From assembly GCF_014648775.1 (NCBI RefSeq), contig NZ_BMRT01000001.1, forward strand, positions 248,001-312,000: a stretch of DNA of 64,000 nt, written 5' to 3'. The notes beneath the pieces were generated by a model. The model was given only the letters and a program-made list of their open reading frames with translations. It made no database searches and was not told where the DNA came from. This document shows positions 41,901 through 52,836 of the stretch, piece by piece. Made by a program: the position numbers and the translations under genes. Source of the stretch: Streptomyces abikoensis (GTDB lineage: Bacteria > Actinomycetota > Actinomycetes > Streptomycetales > Streptomycetaceae). How positions within the stretch are numbered: position 1 is the stretch's first letter; every line of letters starts with the position of its first letter.

Positions 41901-44900
41901 CTTCCTCGCCGATCCCTACGGGCCAGCCGGAACACGGATGTACCGCACGGGCGATCTGGTCCGCTGGAACGCCGACGGGGAGCTGGAGTACCTCGGCCGC
42001 ACCGACGAACAGGTCAAGATCCGGGGCTTCCGCGTCGAACCCGGCGAGGTGGAACGCGTCCTCGCCGCACAGCCCTCCGTCACGCGTGCCGTCGTGGTAC
42101 CGCGCGAGGACCGCTCGGGAGCCCTGTCGCTGGCCGCCTACGTCGTGCCGGCCGACGGGGGAACCACGGCGGACTTCGACGGCCAGCTCGACGAATGGCG
42201 CAGCATCTACCACGAGGTCTACCGTGGCCTGTCGCGCGAGCCCGGCGCCGACTTCGAGGGCTGGAACAGCTCCTTCACGGGGGCGCCCATACCGATCGAC
42301 CAGATGCGGGAGTGGCAGCGGTCCGCCGTGGATCAGGTGGCCCGGTTCGGTCCTCGCCGGGTGCTCGAGATCGGCGCCGGCTCCGGCCTGGTGATGATCC
42401 CGCTGGTCGAGCGGACCGAGGAGTACTGGGCCACGGACTTCTCGGCCGCCGCCGTGGACCGGCTGCGGGAGTACGCGCGGGATCGGCACTGGGAGCACGT
42501 GCACCTGCGGTGCCGGCCGGCGCACGACATGTCGGAGCTGCCCCGGGGCCACTTCGACACCATCGTGCTCAACTCGGTCGTCCAGTACTTCCCCAGCGCC
42601 GGCTACCTGCGCGACGTACTCGGCGAGGCCGTCGACCTGCTCGCCGACGGCGGCCGGATCGTCGTCGGCGACGTACGGCACCACGGACTGCTGCGGGCCT
42701 TGCACACGGCGGTGCAGCGGTTCCGGTACCCCGGGTCGGGCGCGTCCGCCGTGGACCACGCGGTGGCCGTCGAGAAGGAACTCCTCCTCGCCCCCGAGTT
42801 CTTCACCGCCTTCCGCCACCCCCGGCTCACCGGCGTCGAGGTGCTGCTCAAGCGGGGCGACGCCGACAACGAACTGACCGCGTACCGCTACGAGGTGGTG
42901 CTGCACACCGGCGCCACGCGGCCGGTCGGGGACCTGCCGGAGCTGGTCTGGGGCCGCGACGTCACCGCCCTGGACGAGCTGACGGCACCCGCCCGGGTGA
43001 CCGGGATACCCAACCCCCGGCTGGCCGACCCGGCCGATCCGCGGCTGCACCCCGAACGGATCCGCCGGTGGGCGGCCGACCGGGGCTGGCGGGCGGTGCC
43101 GACCTGGTCGCCGAGGAGCCGGGACGCCTACGACGTGGTGCTGCTCGCCGACACCGGCGACGACGCGCCCCTCGCGGACGTGTACCGGCCGGGCAGCCCG
43201 GAAGCGGTCGCGAACGTGCCCTCCCTCGCCCGGAACGCCGGCGAGTTCGTGTCCGGACTGCGCGCCACGCTCAAGGCGCTGCTGCCCGACCACATGGTCC
43301 CGGCCACGATCACACCGATCGAACGCGTCCCGCTCACCCCGAACGGGAAGATCGACCGCAAGGCCCTGCCGGAACCCGGGTTCACGACCACCGGTACCGA
43401 GGACCGGGGCCCGCGCGACCCGTACGGGGAGATCCTCTGCGAGCTGTTCGCCGACCTCCTCGGCCTCCCCCGGGTCGGTGTCGACGACGGCTTCTTCGAC
43501 CTCGGCGGCCACTCGCTGCTCGCCACCCGGCTCACCAGCCGCATCCGGGCCGTCCTCGGCATCGAGGTGCCCCTGCGGCAGGTGTTCGCCACGTCGTCAC
43601 CCGCCCGGCTCGCCGCGGCGCTGGCCCGGGGCGCGGGCCCGGACGGCACGGTGCCCGCCCTCGTGCCGGAGCCCCGCCCGGAGGTGCTGCCCCTGTCGTA
43701 CGCGCAGCAGCGGCTGTGGTTCCTCCACAAGCTGGAGGGGCCGTCGGCGACGTACAACTCGCCCCTGGCGATCCGGCTGTCCGGTGCCCTCGACGTGGCC
43801 GCGATGCGGTCCGCCCTGGGCGACGTGGTGGCCCGGCACGAGGCGCTGCGCACGGTCTTCGCCGAGCGCCGAGGAGTGCCGCACCAGCGCGTCCTGGACG
43901 CCGGGGACGTCGACCTGCCGGTGCGTGAGGTCTCCGAGGACGATCTGACGCGGGTGCTTCGGGAGGCATCCCGGCACGAGTTCGACCTGGCGCGGGAGAT
44001 CCCGTTGCGGGCCCGGCTGTTCACCACGGGCCCCGACGAGTGGGTGCTGTTGCTGGTCATCCACCACATCGCCGCCGACGGCTGGTCGCTGCGGCCCCTG
44101 GCCCGGGACCTGACGACGGCGTACGGGGAACGCGCGGCGGGTCGCGCCCCGTCCTGGGCGCCACTGCCGGTGCAGTACGCGGACTACGCGCTGTGGCAGC
44201 GCCGGATGCTCGGCGACGACACCGACCCGGACAGCACGATTGGACGCCAGCTCGCTTATTGGCGGGAACAGCTGGCCGGTCTGCCACGGCTGGTGACGCT
44301 GCCGGCCGACCGGCCGCGCCCGAAGGAGTCCGGCAACCAGGGTGCGACGCTGACCCGCACCCTCGACGCGGACCTCCACCAGGCCCTGCGGGCGCTGGCG
44401 CGCGACAACGGAGCCACCCTGTTCATGACCCTCCAGGCGGCGCTCGGCGCACAGCTGACCCGCAGCGGGGCCGGTACCGACATCCCGGTGGGCGCACCGA
44501 TCGCGGGGCGCGTCGACGACGCCCTGGACGACCTGATCGGCTTCTTCGTCAATACGCTGGTGCTGCGCATCGACACCTCGGGCGGCCCCGGCTTCGTCCA
44601 GCTCCTGGAGCGGGTGCGCGACACCAGCCTGGCCGCCTACGCCCATCAGGACATCCCCTTCGACCACCTGGTGGAGAAGCTCAACCCCGATCGTTCGGCC
44701 GCGCACCACCCGCTCTTCCAGGTCCAACTCGCGCTGCAGAACACACCGGAGGCCGAGTTCGAGTTGGCCGGTCTGACGGCGCGGCCGCAGCTGGACGGGG
44801 TCGAGACGGGCGCGGCCCGGGTGGACCTCACCGTCAACGCGATCGAGACGTTCGACGAGACGGGTGTGCCCGCCGGGCTGGTCCTCGCCGTCGAGTACGC

Positions 44901-47631
44901 CACCGATCTCTACGACGCCGCGACCATCGACGGCTTCCTCGACGCGTTCGGCGCCTTGCTGCGCGAAGTCGTCGACTCTCCCCACCAACCCATCGGAGGA
45001 CTTGACGTGACGAGCGGGGCGGAAGTCCATATCGCTGATGCCGTGCCGGGAACGCTGCCGTGGCTGTTCGAGAGCTGGGCGACGGCCGACCCGTCCGCGA
45101 TCGCCGTGACCGACGGCACCACGGACCTCACCTACGCCGAGCTGAACAGCCGGGCGAACCGGATGGCACGGGCGCTGATCGACCGGGGCGTGGGTCCGGA
45201 GGACCTCGTCGCCGTGCTGCTGCCGCGCGGTCTCCCCCAGATCGTGACCGTCCTCGCCATCGCCAAGAGCGGGGCGGCGTACCTGCCGATCGACCCGGCC
45301 TACCCGGCCGACCGGGTGGCGTACCTGTGCGCGGACGCCCGGCCCGGGCTGGTCGTGACGGACGCCTCCGGAGCCGCCCGGCTCGGCGATCGGCAGCCGG
45401 TGTTCGACATCGACGACCCGGCCACCGTCGTGCGGTGGGAGGGCATGCCGGACACGAACCCCACCGACCGGGACCGCTCGGCCGCACTCGGCCCGCACCA
45501 CCCGGCCTATGTCATCTACACCTCGGGGTCGACCGGCCGGCCCAAGGGCGCGGTGATCACCCACGCGGGCCTGGCGGACGCGGCCGACGCCTGGCGGGAC
45601 CGCTGGGGCTTCGGGCCGGGCTCCCGGGTCCTGCAGCTCTCCTCGCCGAGCTTCGACGCCTCGGTGATGGAGCTCGTCGTGGCGTTCGCCGCGCACGGCA
45701 CGCTCGTCCTTCCCGAGCCCGGCCTCCTCGCGGGCGAGGCGCTGGCCCGGGTGCTGGCCGAGCAGCGGATCACCCACCTGGTGACGCTGCCGTCGGTGCT
45801 GGCCAGCCTGCCCGCCGACGCGCCGGGCCGCCTCACCGCGCTGCGCGGCCTGCTCCTCGGCGGCGAGGTCCTCACCCCCGATCTCGCCGCCCGCTGGTCG
45901 CCGGGGCGGCGCATGATCAACGTCTACGGCCAGACCGAGACCACCGTCGCCTGCACGATGACGGACCCCCTGAACGTCGCGGACGGCGCACGCGTCACGG
46001 TGGGCCGCCCCAACTCCGGGACGCGCGTGTACGTCCTCGACGAGGCCCTGCGGATGGTGCCGCCCGGCACCGACGGCGAGCTGTACGTCGCCGGCCCGGT
46101 CGTGGGCCGCGGCTATCTGCACCGGCCCGGGCTGACCGCCGGCCGTTTCGTCGCCGACCCCTACGGCCCGGCCGGCTCACGGATGTACCGCACCGGGGAC
46201 ATCGGCCGCCTCAACCACGCGTTCGAGCTGGAGTACGTGGGCCGCACCGACGACCAGGTGAAGATCCGCGGGGTGCGGGTGGAGCCCGGCGAGGTCGAGG
46301 CGGCGCTGGTGAAGCATCCGGCCGTCGCACGGGCCGCCGTGGTCGTACGCGCCGACCACCGGGGAGACGCCGCGCTGTTCGGCTACGTGGTCCCCGCGCG
46401 CCCCGACGCCGATGTCACCGGCATCCGGGAGGACCTGCGCCGGTCACTGCCGGAGCATCTGGTGCCGGCGGTGGTGACGGCGGTGGAGGACTTCCCGCTC
46501 ACACCGAACGGCAAGGTGGACCGGGAGGCGCTGCCGGCACCGCGGCTCGCGGCGCCCATGGGGCGCGGACCGCGCACCCCGCAGGAGGAAATCCTCTGCG
46601 GACTCTTCGCCGAGGTGCTGAACCTGGGACAGATCGGCGTCGAGGACAACTTCTTCGACCTGGGCGGCCACTCCCTGCTGGCCAACCAGCTGATCGCCCG
46701 CATCGCCGAGGTGATGGGCACGGAGGTGCCGATCCGGGCCTTCTTCGCCGGGCCCACCGTCGCCCAACTCGCCGAGCACCTCGGCTCCGACGGCACCGAC
46801 AGGGCTTTCGACGTACTCCTCCCGCTCCGCACCGGGGGCACCCTGCCGCCGCTGTTCTGCGTCCACCCCGGGGCGGCGATCTGCTGGTCCTACTCGGATC
46901 TGCTGCTGCGCCTGAGCCCCGACTTCCCGGTGTACGGGCTGCAGTCCCGCGCGCTGAGCCACCCGGACGAACTGCCGGAGACCCTGATCGAGGTCGCCGA
47001 CCACTGCATCGAGGAGATGCGTCAGGTACAGAAGACCGGGCCCTACTACCTGCTCGGCCAGTCGTTCGGCGGCGTCGTGGCACACGCCATGGCCGCCCGC
47101 CTCGAAGCCGCCGGAGAACGGGTCGGGCTCATCGTCGCGCTCGACTCCGAACCGGCCAGGCCCCTGACCGAGGAGGAACAGCGGCAGGTCGTCGAGGCCA
47201 CCGCCAAGGTCTACACCGGCATCCTCGAAGTGCTGGGCATCGACCCGGCGGCCCTGCCGAGCGGCGAGCTCACCTTCGCGCAGTTCTCGGAACTGGCCCG
47301 TACCACCAACACGGTTCTCGGCAATGTCGCCGAGGACGAGTTCCAGCTGCTGATGGAGATCCTGCACCGCAACATCGCCATCGCCACCCGGCACCGGCCG
47401 GAACAGGTCGACGCCGACATGCTGATCTTCGGCGCGGCCGAGGAACGGGAACGGGTGCTCGACCCCGAGGTGTGGCGGGACTACGTCGCCGGCGAGATCA
47501 CCTACCACCCGATCCCCACCGGCCACAGCACGATCATGACGCCGGAAGCGCTCGAGCTGATCGGCCCGGTTCTGGAGGAACACCTCCGGGCCGTCATCGC
47601 CCGCAACGCGACAACCAAGGAGGAGAACTGA
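23965..47631 (+). CDS. Seven-module NRPS, CymA-like
   Basis: One gene of about 7,890 residues building a complete heptapeptide. Order: A-PCP; C-A-nMT-PCP; C-A-PCP; C-A-PCP; C-A-PCP; C-A-nMT-PCP; C-A-PCP-TE. All seven carrier domains have LGGHSL with the pantetheine serine, all six C domains keep HHI-x-x-DGWS, and there is no epimerase domain, so an all-L (or pre-set) cyclic product is expected. The size (23.7 kb), an A-domain start, and N-methylation at positions 2 and 6 agree with CymA of cyclomarin biosynthesis (a 23.4-kb, seven-module gene). The ATG at 23965 follows GGAAGTGAGC; an ATG at 23953 is possible. The stop overlaps the MbtH start. Confidence 0.95.
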   Translation: MSSADVAAATRLPGARHTIARLYESVVEAHPDAPAITDGSRSWSYRELNAAANRVAWWLIGRGVGPERTVGVALPRGLDQVAALLGTLKAGAVYLPLDPVLPAERIGYLLGDAAPGLVLTDGAGTGFPGAVDIGDPSVVAAWAAHPADDPGDDDRVHALTADHLAYVIYTSGSTGTPKGVGVSHGSAVNLARTVTGQYAPNDTPRVLQLASLGFDVAIWELLTAVATGGTLVVPRAERLVGDDLLRVLREERITCVTLPVPVLASLPADAENQLPDLTTVHIGGETCPPELVRRWSTGRRLINGYGATETTVAATLTAPLTGTRAPIGTPIEHTRVHVLDDALAPLAPGQPGELYVAGANVARGYLRRPGLTATRFLADPYGPPGARMYRTGDVGVRHPDGRLEFLRRADDQVKIRGARVEPGELEAVLRRRADIVDAAVAVRADTRGEPRLVAYVVPSPSGTTSAAELRDELRATLPPSLVPASVVPLDSLPLTPNGKVDRDALPDPRHTPAGLRRTARGPLEDMLRTLFAEILELPGIGFDDDFFDLGGHSLLAGRLIGRIRGALGLHVDMRDFFERPTPAALAAHLQRQEAGPARPELTPLPRPERIPLSYAQARLWFLHRLEGPSATYNMPLALHLTGVVDTAALAEALADVVRRHEPLRTLFPEIDGQPYQRITDPDEIRPDLPVRRIDAADLDEELRRSARYAFDLARQLPVRAELLVLGPDESVLTLVIHHIAGDGWSGAPLARDLVAAYSARRDGTAPQWLPLPVQYADYTLWQRALLGDENDPAGPLSEQSRYWREQLAELPDEITVPGDRPRPAVATYRGGVVPITLDADLHAAVTELARDNGATVYMVLQATLAALLTRLGAGTDIAIGAGVAGRSEPALDDLVGLFVNMLVLRTDTSGSPRFTELLDRVRDTSLAAYSHQDIPFEQLVESLNPHRSAGRQSLFQVALVLQNNTSVPFELPGLRVRAETVPTGTARFDLSLSVTESTTSDGTPAGIGGTVEYAADLYDRPTVEAVVERWTRLIRQVVADPGRRIDTLDVITPDDESRLARWRRDERDVEPLTFSDLFERQAAATPDAVAVSDGADTWTYDELNRHANHVAGRLIDRGIGPEDLVGIAMPRSARLVAALLGVLKAGAAYVPVDLVFPAGRNRHVLTDSAPRLVLTSRAGAEDLPSDLTCELIVVDEDGFTRGRPGREDNPTDRDRVRPVDVDNPAYVIYTSGSTGRPKGVVVTHRGLAAFAETLRQRCAADGNSRVLQLSSPSVDASVLEMVWAFTSGARLCVAGQHRLAGDELAQALAEHHITHAHIPPSALSTLAPETAGRLPEFHMLSVGAEACPPELVRLWLPGREFVNAYGPTECTVAASHTFPLTEARAPIGRPVLDAELHVLDTTLRPAAPGVPGELYIGGAGLARGYLGRGGLTASRFVANPFGAPGSRMYRTGDVVRWNADGELEYLGRSDEQVKVRGFRVEPGEIERVLASQPSVERAVVVPRRDRSGAVSLAAYTVLAAETTNEGFDDQLSEWNDLYDQVYTGFSGDAGNDFVGWNSSFTGGPIPVEEMRAWQRAAVNAALRFRPGRVLEIGAGSGLLMTPLADEVDEYWGTDLSQVSVDRLRDFARQRGWDHVRLTCRPAHDLSGLPRRRFDTVVINSVVQYFPSADYLRDVLTRVMDLLADGGRVIVGDVRHYGLLRVFQTAVHDFRGTSGARAAVERAIAVEKELLLAPEFFTSFEHPALSGVEVSLKAGGASTELSGYRYEVVLHTAPARRLADLPVLVWGRDLTDLDQLTGPARVTHIPNPRLADGVAAIRALDGADAVPPPSGPELDPEAVRRWAAAHGMRAVPTWSSQRWNTYEVVLTDTAEAEPLAEVYRPAAAVEQANVPAVARTVGELVSELRSTLKGLLPDYMVPATITPIERIPVTPNGKIDRRALPDPEVMVSDGRRPRTPQEQILCELYADILGLERVGPDDSFFDLGGHSLLATRLTSRIRSVLGVEALLRQIFAAPSPAELAVVLGEGQGRVQVALERMARPELLPLSSAQQRLWFLHRLEGPSATYNSPLAIRLSGVLDVVALRAALGDVVGRHEALRTVFAESDGVPYQRVLDTAEVDLPVREVSEEELPGALREAARYAFDLSREIPLQARLFTTGPNESVLLLVVHHIAADGWSLGPLARDLTTAYGERAAGRAPSWAPLPVQYADYTLWQRRLLGDETDPDSTIGRQLAYWRDQLAGLPEQVTLPTDRARPQTASYAGDVHMFRIEADLHADLLALARHSGATLFMVLQAALAAVLTRSGAGTDVPIGSPIAGRTDDALDDLVGFFVNTLVLRTDTSGNPEFEELLRRVRDTSLAAYAHQDVPFEYLVEKLNPHRSTAHSPLFQVLLAFQNNPETSFDLPGLRAEPDEIVTGVSRVDLTLNITETFGGDGSPQGIRGAVEYATDLYDASTVESFTVRLVRMLRTAVEDPGRRINGVDLLSDEETATVLALSGRDTEAPGQLVWPAIFEAAATATPDATAVVEGDHSWSYAQLNAHANRIARYLIERGVGAEDIVGVLMPRSATQIATLLGIGKAGAAFLPIDPAYPAERVGYLIEDAGPKFLLTDAAHANTAAGSAATTTAFASIDTITVDDPAVTSALRHLPATDPTDADRRTALRVEHPAYVIYTSGSTGRPKGTVVTHSGLAALAVSGGERADIDRDSRVLQLTSPSFDVSVFEFLTTFHAGAVLVMPEPGRLSGEELAALLSGAGVSHAFVPPSVLATLPDDAADALPGLRSLIVGGEACSADLVRRWSVGRRMTNLYGPTETTVAASVSRPLSGSAHPIGAPLSGTRVYVLDAGLGLVPRGSRGELYIAGTGVARGYLGRFGLTASRFVADPYGPPGSRMYRTGDIVRWNADGELEYLGRSDHQLKIRGIRVEPGEVEAALLRQPGVSRAVVVARPDQHGFQTLYAYVTTVEEPADAARLRDELRRELPDYLVPTAVVVLGEFPLTPNGKLDRDALPLPRPVATGTDDRSPGTPQEEILRSVFADVLGITRIGAEDNFFDLGGHSLLAGRLISRIRGTLGVDVSMRTFFNAPTPRRLAERLVEGGPVPARLRPSPRPEVLPLSFAQQRLWFLHKLEGPSATYNSPLAIRLSGDLDVPALRAALADVVARHEALRTLFAEQGATPCQRILDVAEAVPGLEIRETTEEELPQALREAARYEFDLAREIPLRAWLFTTGPGEWVLVLVLHHIVADGWSLQVLVSDLTAAYTGRRAGTAPSWRPLAVQYADYTLWQREHLGTDDDPDSVFSRQVAYWLEELAELPDQMTLPTDRPRPAVAGYHGETVTFDLDAEQHAQLVRLARETGTTLFMILQTGLAGVLTRLGAGTDIAVGSPIAGRTDDRLEDLVGLFVNMLVLRTDTAGDPTLRDLLTRVRETSLAAYAHQHMPFEYLVERLNPHRSAAHHPLVQILFGLQNTAKQDIDLPGVTASGTSIDTGVSRVDLSINIVEAAAPDGSAAGLTGVVEFSTDLYDRPTIEAFTARWVRVLQAMVRTPGARLSEVDLLAADERARLLEQWGTATTDTDTATLAELFERRVTATPDATAVVEGDLSWSYAQLNAHANRVARYLIERGVGAEDIVGVLMPRGARQIGAVLGVAKAGAAFLPIDPAYPQARVDYLLRDAEPALVIDESESFEGLPAHDLGAGDRVRPVAVDHPAYVIYTSGSTGLPKGVVVTHRGLASLAATLRRLGASESSRVLQFAALGFDATVWELVMALGSGAALVLPETDRLAGEDLAAVLREQRVTHLTLPPTVLATLPSEAAAHLPDLRTLVVAGEACTPELTARWSPGRRMINAYGPTESTVCASMSGELSPGSTPIGGPVANTRLYVLDESLGLVAPGVPGELYIAGEGLARGYSRRPALTASRFLADPYGPAGTRMYRTGDLVRWNTDGELEYLGRTDEQVKIRGFRVEPGEVASALLRHPAVAQAAVIVRPGPHDDLQLLAYAVPAAGRTFDGGELRAWAQHELPEHLVPSAVVVLDEIPRTAHGKIDERALPDPEQTGGRTRTPRTPQEELLCLLFAQVLDVPRVGPDDSFFDLGGHSLLATRLIIRIRKTFHCELAPRALFTAPSPAELAVVLGEGQGRVQMALERMARPELLPLSSAQQRLWFLHRLEGPSATYNSPLAIRLSGALDVVALRAALGDVVGRHEALRTVFAEADGMPYQRVLDTAEVDLPVHQVSEEELPGALREAARYAFDLSREIPLQARLFTTGPNESVLLLVVHHIAADGWSLGPLARDLAKAYTDRRAGRTPSWAPLPVQYADYTLWQRQLLGDDTDPDSVTGRQLDYWRDQLAGLPEQVTLPTDRPRPQTASYAGDVHMFRIEADLHADLLALARHSGATLFMVLQAALAAVLTRSGAGTDVPIGSPIAGRTDDALDDLVGFFVNTLVLRTDTSGNPEFDELLRRVRDTSLAAYAHQDVPFEYLVEKLNPHRSTAHSPLFQVLLAFQNNPETSFGLPGLRTRMEGVSTGLSRVDLFISLAEQQDADGAAGVIGAVEYATDLYDAATIDAFIGRWLRFLAAVALDQGQRIGSVDLLLDGERDQLTGWASTEPTVRPATLTQLFERRVTATPDATAVVEGDLSWSYAQLNAHANRVAWHLIGRGVGAEDIVGVLMPRSATQIATLLGIGKAGAAYLPIDPAYPQARVEHLLRDAEPALVIGESEVFEGLPEHDPGDRDRVRPVDVDNPAYVIYTSGSTGLPKGVVVTHRGLAALAAGTGERTDVDSDSRVLLLASPSFDASVLELMMAIGAGAALVVAREKRLAGEELAALLADAGVSHAFVPPSVLATLPDDAADALPGLRSLIVGGEACSAELVRRWSVGRRMTNLYGPTETTVAASVSRPLSGSAHPIGAPLAGTRAYVLDAGLGLVPRGSRGELYIAGTGVARGYLGRFGLTASRFVADPYGPPGSRMYRTGDVVRWNADGELEYLGRSDHQLQIRGIRVEPGEVEATLAAHPDVARAVVVVRGDRRGDPALVGYLVPARPGVDSAAVREDLRRLLPDHLVPAALVALPEFPLTPNGKLDHEALPEPEFDTSGGRGPRTPEEEILCGLFAEILGLDRVGVEDSFFDLGGHSLLGTRLISRIRAELGIEVRLLTLFEASTPAALARAVLEANSPARAALVPLPRPEVLPLSFAQQRLWFLHKLEGPSPTYNMPFTLRLTGPLQVPALRMALADVVARHEALRTVFGERDGAPYQRILDMAEVTIQLPVREADGAALDEEVREAARHRFDLAAEIPLRASLFVVGQDEWVLMLVLHHIVADGWSLRPLARDLAAAYAAREAGRAPEWSPLPVQYADYSLWHRELLGDDTDPDSEFGRQLAFWRERLAGLPEQVTLPTDRPRPAVAGYQGDVSTFQVDGGLHDELMALARQTGSTLFMVLQTALSALLTRSGAGTDVVVGAGVAGRTDEQLDDLVGFFVNMVVLRTDTSDDPTFAELLQRVRDTSLTAYAHQDIPFEYLVEKINPLRSASHQSLFQIAMVLQNNAEADFTLSDLRVRQEGQGTGTSRFDLSLSLTETTSPDGSAAGLTGVVEFSTDLYDRSTIEAFTARWVRVLQAMVTTPGARLSEVDLLAADERARLLDRWGTATTDTDTATLAELFERRVTATPDATAVVEGDLSWSYAQLNAHANRVARYLIERGVGAEDIVGVLMPRGARQIAAVLGVTKAGAAYLPIDPAYPQARVEYLLRDAEPALVIDESESFEGLPAHDPDDADLVRPVTVDHPAYVIYTSGSTGLPKGVVVTHRGLASLAATLRQRCAADGDSRIMQFSSPSFDASVLELVWALDSGAALVIASADRLAGEELARALADHRITHALIPPSVLSSLPPGAPRDLTGFRTLVVGAEACPPELLRAWSPGRRVVNAYGPTESTVVASQTGDLTEPPVPIGTPALNTRLYVLDESLGLVAPGVPGELYIAGEGLARGYSRRPALTASRFLADPYGPAGTRMYRTGDLVRWNADGELEYLGRTDEQVKIRGFRVEPGEVERVLAAQPSVTRAVVVPREDRSGALSLAAYVVPADGGTTADFDGQLDEWRSIYHEVYRGLSREPGADFEGWNSSFTGAPIPIDQMREWQRSAVDQVARFGPRRVLEIGAGSGLVMIPLVERTEEYWATDFSAAAVDRLREYARDRHWEHVHLRCRPAHDMSELPRGHFDTIVLNSVVQYFPSAGYLRDVLGEAVDLLADGGRIVVGDVRHHGLLRALHTAVQRFRYPGSGASAVDHAVAVEKELLLAPEFFTAFRHPRLTGVEVLLKRGDADNELTAYRYEVVLHTGATRPVGDLPELVWGRDVTALDELTAPARVTGIPNPRLADPADPRLHPERIRRWAADRGWRAVPTWSPRSRDAYDVVLLADTGDDAPLADVYRPGSPEAVANVPSLARNAGEFVSGLRATLKALLPDHMVPATITPIERVPLTPNGKIDRKALPEPGFTTTGTEDRGPRDPYGEILCELFADLLGLPRVGVDDGFFDLGGHSLLATRLTSRIRAVLGIEVPLRQVFATSSPARLAAALARGAGPDGTVPALVPEPRPEVLPLSYAQQRLWFLHKLEGPSATYNSPLAIRLSGALDVAAMRSALGDVVARHEALRTVFAERRGVPHQRVLDAGDVDLPVREVSEDDLTRVLREASRHEFDLAREIPLRARLFTTGPDEWVLLLVIHHIAADGWSLRPLARDLTTAYGERAAGRAPSWAPLPVQYADYALWQRRMLGDDTDPDSTIGRQLAYWREQLAGLPRLVTLPADRPRPKESGNQGATLTRTLDADLHQALRALARDNGATLFMTLQAALGAQLTRSGAGTDIPVGAPIAGRVDDALDDLIGFFVNTLVLRIDTSGGPGFVQLLERVRDTSLAAYAHQDIPFDHLVEKLNPDRSAAHHPLFQVQLALQNTPEAEFELAGLTARPQLDGVETGAARVDLTVNAIETFDETGVPAGLVLAVEYATDLYDAATIDGFLDAFGALLREVVDSPHQPIGGLDVTSGAEVHIADAVPGTLPWLFESWATADPSAIAVTDGTTDLTYAELNSRANRMARALIDRGVGPEDLVAVLLPRGLPQIVTVLAIAKSGAAYLPIDPAYPADRVAYLCADARPGLVVTDASGAARLGDRQPVFDIDDPATVVRWEGMPDTNPTDRDRSAALGPHHPAYVIYTSGSTGRPKGAVITHAGLADAADAWRDRWGFGPGSRVLQLSSPSFDASVMELVVAFAAHGTLVLPEPGLLAGEALARVLAEQRITHLVTLPSVLASLPADAPGRLTALRGLLLGGEVLTPDLAARWSPGRRMINVYGQTETTVACTMTDPLNVADGARVTVGRPNSGTRVYVLDEALRMVPPGTDGELYVAGPVVGRGYLHRPGLTAGRFVADPYGPAGSRMYRTGDIGRLNHAFELEYVGRTDDQVKIRGVRVEPGEVEAALVKHPAVARAAVVVRADHRGDAALFGYVVPARPDADVTGIREDLRRSLPEHLVPAVVTAVEDFPLTPNGKVDREALPAPRLAAPMGRGPRTPQEEILCGLFAEVLNLGQIGVEDNFFDLGGHSLLANQLIARIAEVMGTEVPIRAFFAGPTVAQLAEHLGSDGTDRAFDVLLPLRTGGTLPPLFCVHPGAAICWSYSDLLLRLSPDFPVYGLQSRALSHPDELPETLIEVADHCIEEMRQVQKTGPYYLLGQSFGGVVAHAMAARLEAAGERVGLIVALDSEPARPLTEEEQRQVVEATAKVYTGILEVLGIDPAALPSGELTFAQFSELARTTNTVLGNVAEDEFQLLMEILHRNIAIATRHRPEQVDADMLIFGAAEERERVLDPEVWRDYVAGEITYHPIPTGHSTIMTPEALELIGPVLEEHLRAVIARNATTKEEN
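24013..25740 (+). other. NRPS module 1: A-PCP (loading, predicted Trp)
   Basis: A domain with [10 protein letters not shown], then [24 protein letters not shown] and [13 protein letters not shown] serine codon at 25621. Residues lining the pocket, aligned by eye to GrsA, read D-V-W-T-H-G-G-V-A-K. This is not a code I can assign with certainty; a large aromatic substrate is plausible and tryptophan (prenylated or not) is expected from the DMATS gene in the cluster and from the cyclomarin precedent. With no C domain in front, this is the chain initiator. Confidence 0.75.
25790..30040 (+). other. NRPS module 2: C-A-nMT-PCP (predicted 5-hydroxyleucine, N-methylated)
   Basis: C domain with HHIAGDGWS at about 26173; A domain with [18 protein letters not shown] and YGPTECT; an N-methyltransferase inserted between motifs A8 and A9 (about 28561-29590, SAM motif [11 protein letters not shown]); PCP serine codon at 29920. 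The pocket reads D-A-L-H-S-G-A-V-A-K: like the leucine-type pocket of module 6 (D-A-L-L-V-G-A-V-V-K) but with His and Ser replacing two aliphatic residues. Polar groups there fit a hydroxylated leucine, matching the adjacent GriE-like dioxygenase. Confidence 0.8.
30085..33240 (+). other. NRPS module 3: C-A-PCP (small aliphatic)
   Basis: C domain with HHIAADGWS at about 30463, A domain from about 31477, PCP serine codon at 33118. Pocket residues read D-V-F-F-I-G-L-V-A-K, a non-standard but clearly hydrophobic set. Alanine is expected at this position if the product follows cyclomarin. The C domain and the second half of the A domain are nearly identical to those of module 5, down to shared rare TTG codons. 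Confidence 0.75.
33283..36330 (+). other. NRPS module 4: C-A-PCP (predicted Phe)
   Basis: C domain with HHIVADGWS at about 33664, A domain from about 34675 with [19 protein letters not shown] and [11 protein letters not shown], and PCP serine codon at 36223. The pocket reads D-A-W-T-V-A-A-V-C-K, differing from GrsA's phenylalanine pocket (D-A-W-T-I-A-A-I-C-K) only by Ile-to-Val changes; phenylalanine is a firm prediction. This is the residue expected to become beta-methoxyphenylalanine through a P450 and the FkbM methyltransferase. Confidence 0.85.
36388..39430 (+). other. NRPS module 5: C-A-PCP (aliphatic, possibly Val)
   Basis: C domain with HHIAADGWS at about 36766, A domain from about 37771, PCP serine codon at 39319. 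The pocket reads D-A-L-F-I-G-L-V-A-K, differing from module 3 at two positions. A branched aliphatic residue such as valine fits the cyclomarin order, but the code is not standard. It is a close duplicate of module 3 over most of its length. Confidence 0.75.
39484..43640 (+). other. NRPS module 6: C-A-nMT-PCP (predicted N-methyl-Leu)
   Basis: C domain with HHIVADGWS at about 39868; A domain from about 40879; N-methyltransferase at about 42193-43230 ([11 protein letters not shown]); PCP serine codon at 43513. The pocket reads D-A-L-L-V-G-A-V-V-K, close to common leucine codes. The first third of the A domain copies module 4, whereas its specificity core and methyltransferase resemble module 2, so this A domain is a natural chimera. 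Confidence 0.82.
43684..47628 (+). other. NRPS module 7: C-A-PCP-TE (predicted ADH residue, cyclisation)
   Basis: C domain with HHIAADGWS at about 44062; A domain from about 45055 with [20 protein letters not shown] and YGQTETT; PCP serine codon at 46672; thioesterase from about 46816 with [21 protein letters not shown] (Ser codon 47062) and His in PTGHSTIM (codon 47524). The pocket reads D-A-M-V-L-G-V-V-A-K, hydrophobic and unlike any proteinogenic code I know, consistent with 2-amino-3,5-dimethylhex-4-enoate as last residue. The TE should close the heptapeptide ring. Confidence 0.82.
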
Positions 47632-47843
47632 TGGGCAACCCGTTCGACGACACCGAGGGAACGTTCCTGGTCCTGGTCAACGACGAGGGTCAGTACTCGA
47701 TGTGGCCCGCGGCCGTGGCCGTACCGGCCGGGTGGACCGTCGCCCACCCCGAGGACACCCACCAGGCGTGCCTCGACTTCGTCGAGGAGCACTGGACCGA
47801 CATGCGGCCGCGGAGCCTGGCCCGCGCCATGGGCGAGGAGTGA
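47631..47843 (+). CDS. MbtH-like protein
   Basis: 70 residues. Starts [10 protein letters not shown] and has the family signature: FLVLVNDEGQYSMWP, VPAGWTVAHPEDTHQACLDF and VEEHWTDMRPRSLA. MbtH-like proteins bind NRPS A domains and are often needed for their solubility and activity. The ATG overlaps the NRPS stop and is preceded by AAGGAGGAGAACTG, so it is made together with the NRPS it serves. Confidence 0.97.
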   Translation: MGNPFDDTEGTFLVLVNDEGQYSMWPAAVAVPAGWTVAHPEDTHQACLDFVEEHWTDMRPRSLARAMGEE

Positions 47844-47869
47844 CCCCTGGACCGGCGATGCGGCAGTGA

Positions 47870-49916
<2,047 letters not shown>

Positions 49917-49920
<4 letters not shown>

Positions 49921-50966
49921 GCGGCACACTCCAGATCTGTGACACGACGCTCAGGGACGGCAACCACGCCGTCGGCCACCAACTGGGCGCCCAGGACATC
50001 GGCGCGTACGCGCGGGCCGCCGAGGCGGCGGGCGTGGACGTCGTCGAGGTCGGGCACGGCAACGGTCTCGGCGCCTCCTCCATCCAGGTCGGCATCGCGG
50101 CCATCAGCGACGCGGAGATGCTGCGCGCCGCCAAGGCCGAACTGCGCCGCTCCCGGCTCGGCGTGCTCTCCATCCCCGGCTTCGCCAGCATCGAACGCGA
50201 CCTCAAGCCCGCCCTCGACTGCGGCGTGGACGAGGTCCGGGTGGGCGCCCACTGCACCGAGGCCGACGTCACCCGCCAGCAGATCACGATGCTGCGGGCC
50301 ATGGGCGTGACCGTGAAGGGCATGCTGCTGATGAGCCACATGGCCTCGGCGAAGAAGCTGGTCGAACAGGCACAGCTCATGCAGGACTACGGCGCCGAGG
50401 CGGTCGTCCTGATGGACTCGGCCGGCGCCTACACCCCGCGGAAGGTACGGGAGAAGGTCGGCGAACTGGTCGACAAGCTCGACATCGCCGTCGGCTTCCA
50501 CGCCCACAACAACCTCGGCCTGTCGGTGGTCAACAGCATGACCGCGATGGAGGCGGGGGCGACCATCGTGGACGTCACGGCACGGGGTTTCGGAGCGGGG
50601 GCGGGCAACGCGCCGATCGAACTGGTCGCCGCCAACCTCCACGTCGAGCAGGCGGAGACCCGGATCAGTCTGTTCGGCGCCCTCGACGCGGCGGACACGG
50701 CCGAGGAACGGTTTGTGAAGCACGTACCGACCAACGACAGCGTCACCATCGCCAGCGGTATCGCCGGGGTGTTCTCCGGATTCGCGGCGCCGGTGCGGCG
50801 CGCGGCCCGGCGCTTCGCCGTCGATCCCCGCGAGATCCTCCTCGAACTGGGCGAGCGGCGGGTGGTGGCCGGCCAGGAGGACACCATCATCGAGGTCGCC
50901 ATGCGACTGGCCGCCGAGCGGACGCCCGGGGATCTGCCGCCACACACCTCCGCCGACCACATCTGA
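49917..50966 (+). CDS. 4-hydroxy-2-oxovalerate aldolase family (MhpE/DmpG-like)
   Basis: 349 residues of the HMGL-like TIM-barrel aldolases. CDTTLRDGNHAVGHQ supplies the catalytic Arg and metal Asp; VVEVGHGNGLGASS and GFHAHNNLGLSVVNSM supply the metal-binding His residues; the C-terminal DmpG communication domain (VASGIAGVFSGF-like text) is present, consistent with a complex with the aldehyde dehydrogenase encoded just before it. Expected reaction here: aldol addition of pyruvate to isobutyraldehyde, giving 4-hydroxy-5-methyl-2-oxohexanoate. Confidence 0.92.
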
Positions 50967-51024
50967 CGGGCCACATCCGACGGCCCGCATGTCGACAGGC
51001 CACATCCGACAGGCCACATCCGAC
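50957..51024. repeat. Short tandem repeat at the aldolase stop
   Basis: CCACATCYGAC occurs at 50957-50967 (containing the aldolase TGA stop), 50971-50981, 51000-51010 and 51014-51024, with a degenerate copy between (50983-50996), giving a 14-15 bp unit repeated five times. It fills the only sizeable gap inside this otherwise overlapping operon. It looks like slippage expansion of the 3' end of the aldolase gene; an effect on coupling to the methyltransferase gene is possible. Confidence 0.75.
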
Positions 51025-51043
51025 GGGCAAGGAAGAAGGAACC

Positions 51044-52027
51044 ATGCAACGGCACACCCCGGACTCCGTGGCCGACGCGGCCGCGGTCGCCGCACTGCTG
51101 CAGATCGGCGCCGAGATCGGGGCCGACCAGGTCCTGGACTCCGGTGGGACGTTCACCGCCCCGGAGATGGCCAAGGCGGCCGGCGTCCCCCTCGACGGCG
51201 TCACCGCGTACCTGACGGCGCTGCTCGCCGCCGGTCTGGTCGTGGAGACCGACGTCCCGGGCGAATTCCGGGCGGCCGCCGACTACCCCGACCTGCGTCA
51301 CCAGGCCGGCTACGTGTCCTGGGCGATGAACGCCAACGGCCCCTTCATCGACCATGCCCGCGCGTTCCTGACCGACCCGGCAAAGGCCGCCCGCGCCCAT
51401 CGGCGCGACGGACGCCGGGTCGCGGTCAGTTCACGATGGATCGGCGAACGCGCCTTCTATCCGCAGCTCGTGGAACAGGTCGTGGCGTCCGGCGCGCTCC
51501 GGGTGACGGACCTCGGCGCCGGCTCCGGCGCCCTGCTCATCGACCTGCTGCGGGAGAATCCGGCACGCACCGGCACGGCCGTCGACATCAGCGGCGCCGC
51601 CTGCGCCGCCGCGCGGGAGGCCGCCCTGGCCTCCGGGGTGCACGAGCGCCTGACGGTGATCGAGCGGCCCATCGAGTCACTGGCCGACGACCCGGGGCCG
51701 GTCGCCGGCGCGGAAGCCGTCCTGGCCTGCTACGTCATGCACGACATCGTCGCGGACGACCGCACGGCCCGGAGCGTTCTCGGCGCCCTGCGCGACGCGC
51801 TCGCCCCCGGCGGATTCCTCGCCGTGGCCGATGCCGTCTCCTACGCGCCACAGCCCGAGGAGCGCAGGTTCAGCGCGCTCTTCACCTATCTGCACTCCAC
51901 CTTCATGAACGTCCGTCTCCCCACCGAGCAGGAGTGGTCGGACAAGTTCGCCGCGGCGGGCTTCTCACGGACCAGGACCGTGCCGATCGGTCTGCCCGGG
52001 GGCCGGCTCTTCGTGGCGAGCCGATGA
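51044..52027 (+). CDS. SAM methyltransferase, putative 2-oxoacid C-methyltransferase
   Basis: 327 residues: an N-terminal winged-helix-like dimerisation half (LLQIGAEIGADQVLDSGG, EMAKAAGVPLDGVTAYLTAL) and a C-terminal Rossmann half with motif I VTDLGAGSGALLIDLL and LACYVMHDIVADD. This is the plant-O-methyltransferase-like architecture also used by 2-oxoacid C-methyltransferases such as MppJ. Between an aldolase and a hydratase it most likely methylates C3 of the 2-oxo-enoate to give 3,5-dimethyl-2-oxohexenoate, the keto form of ADH. The site GGAAGAAGGAACC precedes the ATG. The transamination step would be done by a general aminotransferase. Confidence 0.82.
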   Translation: MQRHTPDSVADAAAVAALLQIGAEIGADQVLDSGGTFTAPEMAKAAGVPLDGVTAYLTALLAAGLVVETDVPGEFRAAADYPDLRHQAGYVSWAMNANGPFIDHARAFLTDPAKAARAHRRDGRRVAVSSRWIGERAFYPQLVEQVVASGALRVTDLGAGSGALLIDLLRENPARTGTAVDISGAACAAAREAALASGVHERLTVIERPIESLADDPGPVAGAEAVLACYVMHDIVADDRTARSVLGALRDALAPGGFLAVADAVSYAPQPEERRFSALFTYLHSTFMNVRLPTEQEWSDKFAAAGFSRTRTVPIGLPGGRLFVASR

Positions 52028-52806
52028 CGACCGCCGTTCGGACCCTCCACCGCACCCTCGCCGCCGAGCTGTGGAACGCCGCCAGAGACCGCCGGCCGGT
52101 GCCGCCCGTGTCGCTCCGCCACCCGCGACTCGGTCTGGCGGACGCGTACGCGATCCAGAACGAGGTGCGTGCGCTCGATGTGGCGGACGGTGCCGTTCCG
52201 GCCGGGCTCAAGATCGGAGCCACCAGTGCGGCGATCCAGCGGATGTTCGGCATCGACCATCCCGACTTCGGCTACCTGACCGACCGGATGCTCCTGCCCG
52301 ACGGCGTCCACCTCGATCTGCGGAGGTTCATCTCACCGAAGGTCGAGGGCGAGATCGCCTTCCGGATGGCGCGCGACCTGAGCGGCCACGACGTCACGGC
52401 CCGGGACGTGCTCGACGCCACCACGGAGGTCTGCCCCGTCCTGGAGGTGCTCGACAGCCGGATCGAGGAATGGCGGATCGGCCTGGTGGACACCGTCGCC
52501 GACAACGCCTCCTCCGCCGCAGCCGTGGTCGGCCCCGGCGTCCCACCGGACACCACCGACCTGGCGGCGGCACGGATGGTCCTGCGCGGCGGCGACACCG
52601 AGTGCATCGGCGCCGGCTCGGCGGTCATGGGCCATCCGGCGGAGTCGGTGGCCTGCCTGGTCCGCATCCTGGCGGGCTTCGGCACCGGCATCGCGGCAGG
52701 TGACCTCGTACTGGCCGGTTCCTGGTCCGGCGCGGTGGACCTGCTGCCGGGCCAGGAGGTCCGCGCCGCGTTCGGCGCCCTGGGCTCGGTGTCCCTCAGC
52801 ACATAG
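52024..52806 (+). CDS. 2-oxopent-4-enoate hydratase family protein (MhpD-like)
   Basis: 260 residues of the MhpD/DmpE family (fumarylacetoacetase-like fold). KIGATSAAIQRMFGIDHPDF and the metal-binding KVEGEIAF (Glu-x-Glu) with LEVLDSRIEEW are visible. In catabolism it hydrates 2-oxo-4-enoates; in this cassette it should dehydrate the 4-hydroxy-2-oxo acid made by the aldolase and may shift the double bond before or after methylation. Its ATG overlaps the methyltransferase stop. Confidence 0.9.
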   Translation: MTTAVRTLHRTLAAELWNAARDRRPVPPVSLRHPRLGLADAYAIQNEVRALDVADGAVPAGLKIGATSAAIQRMFGIDHPDFGYLTDRMLLPDGVHLDLRRFISPKVEGEIAFRMARDLSGHDVTARDVLDATTEVCPVLEVLDSRIEEWRIGLVDTVADNASSAAAVVGPGVPPDTTDLAAARMVLRGGDTECIGAGSAVMGHPAESVACLVRILAGFGTGIAAGDLVLAGSWSGAVDLLPGQEVRAAFGALGSVSLST

Positions 52807-52836
52807 GGCGCCGGGGCCGCTCCGGCCGACGGGGCC

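Noticed and set aside
23953..47631. Ilamycin/rufomycin-type product
   Set aside because: Those clusters use a polyketide route for the hexenoate unit and carry nitration genes; neither is seen, while the aldolase cassette matches cyclomarin.
23965..47631. Epimerase domains in the NRPS
   Set aside because: Every PCP is followed directly by a C domain or the TE; no additional HHxxxDG-bearing ~450-residue domain remains.
50957..51024. CRISPR-like array
   Set aside because: Units are 14-15 bp with almost no spacers and no cas genes; it is a simple tandem repeat.
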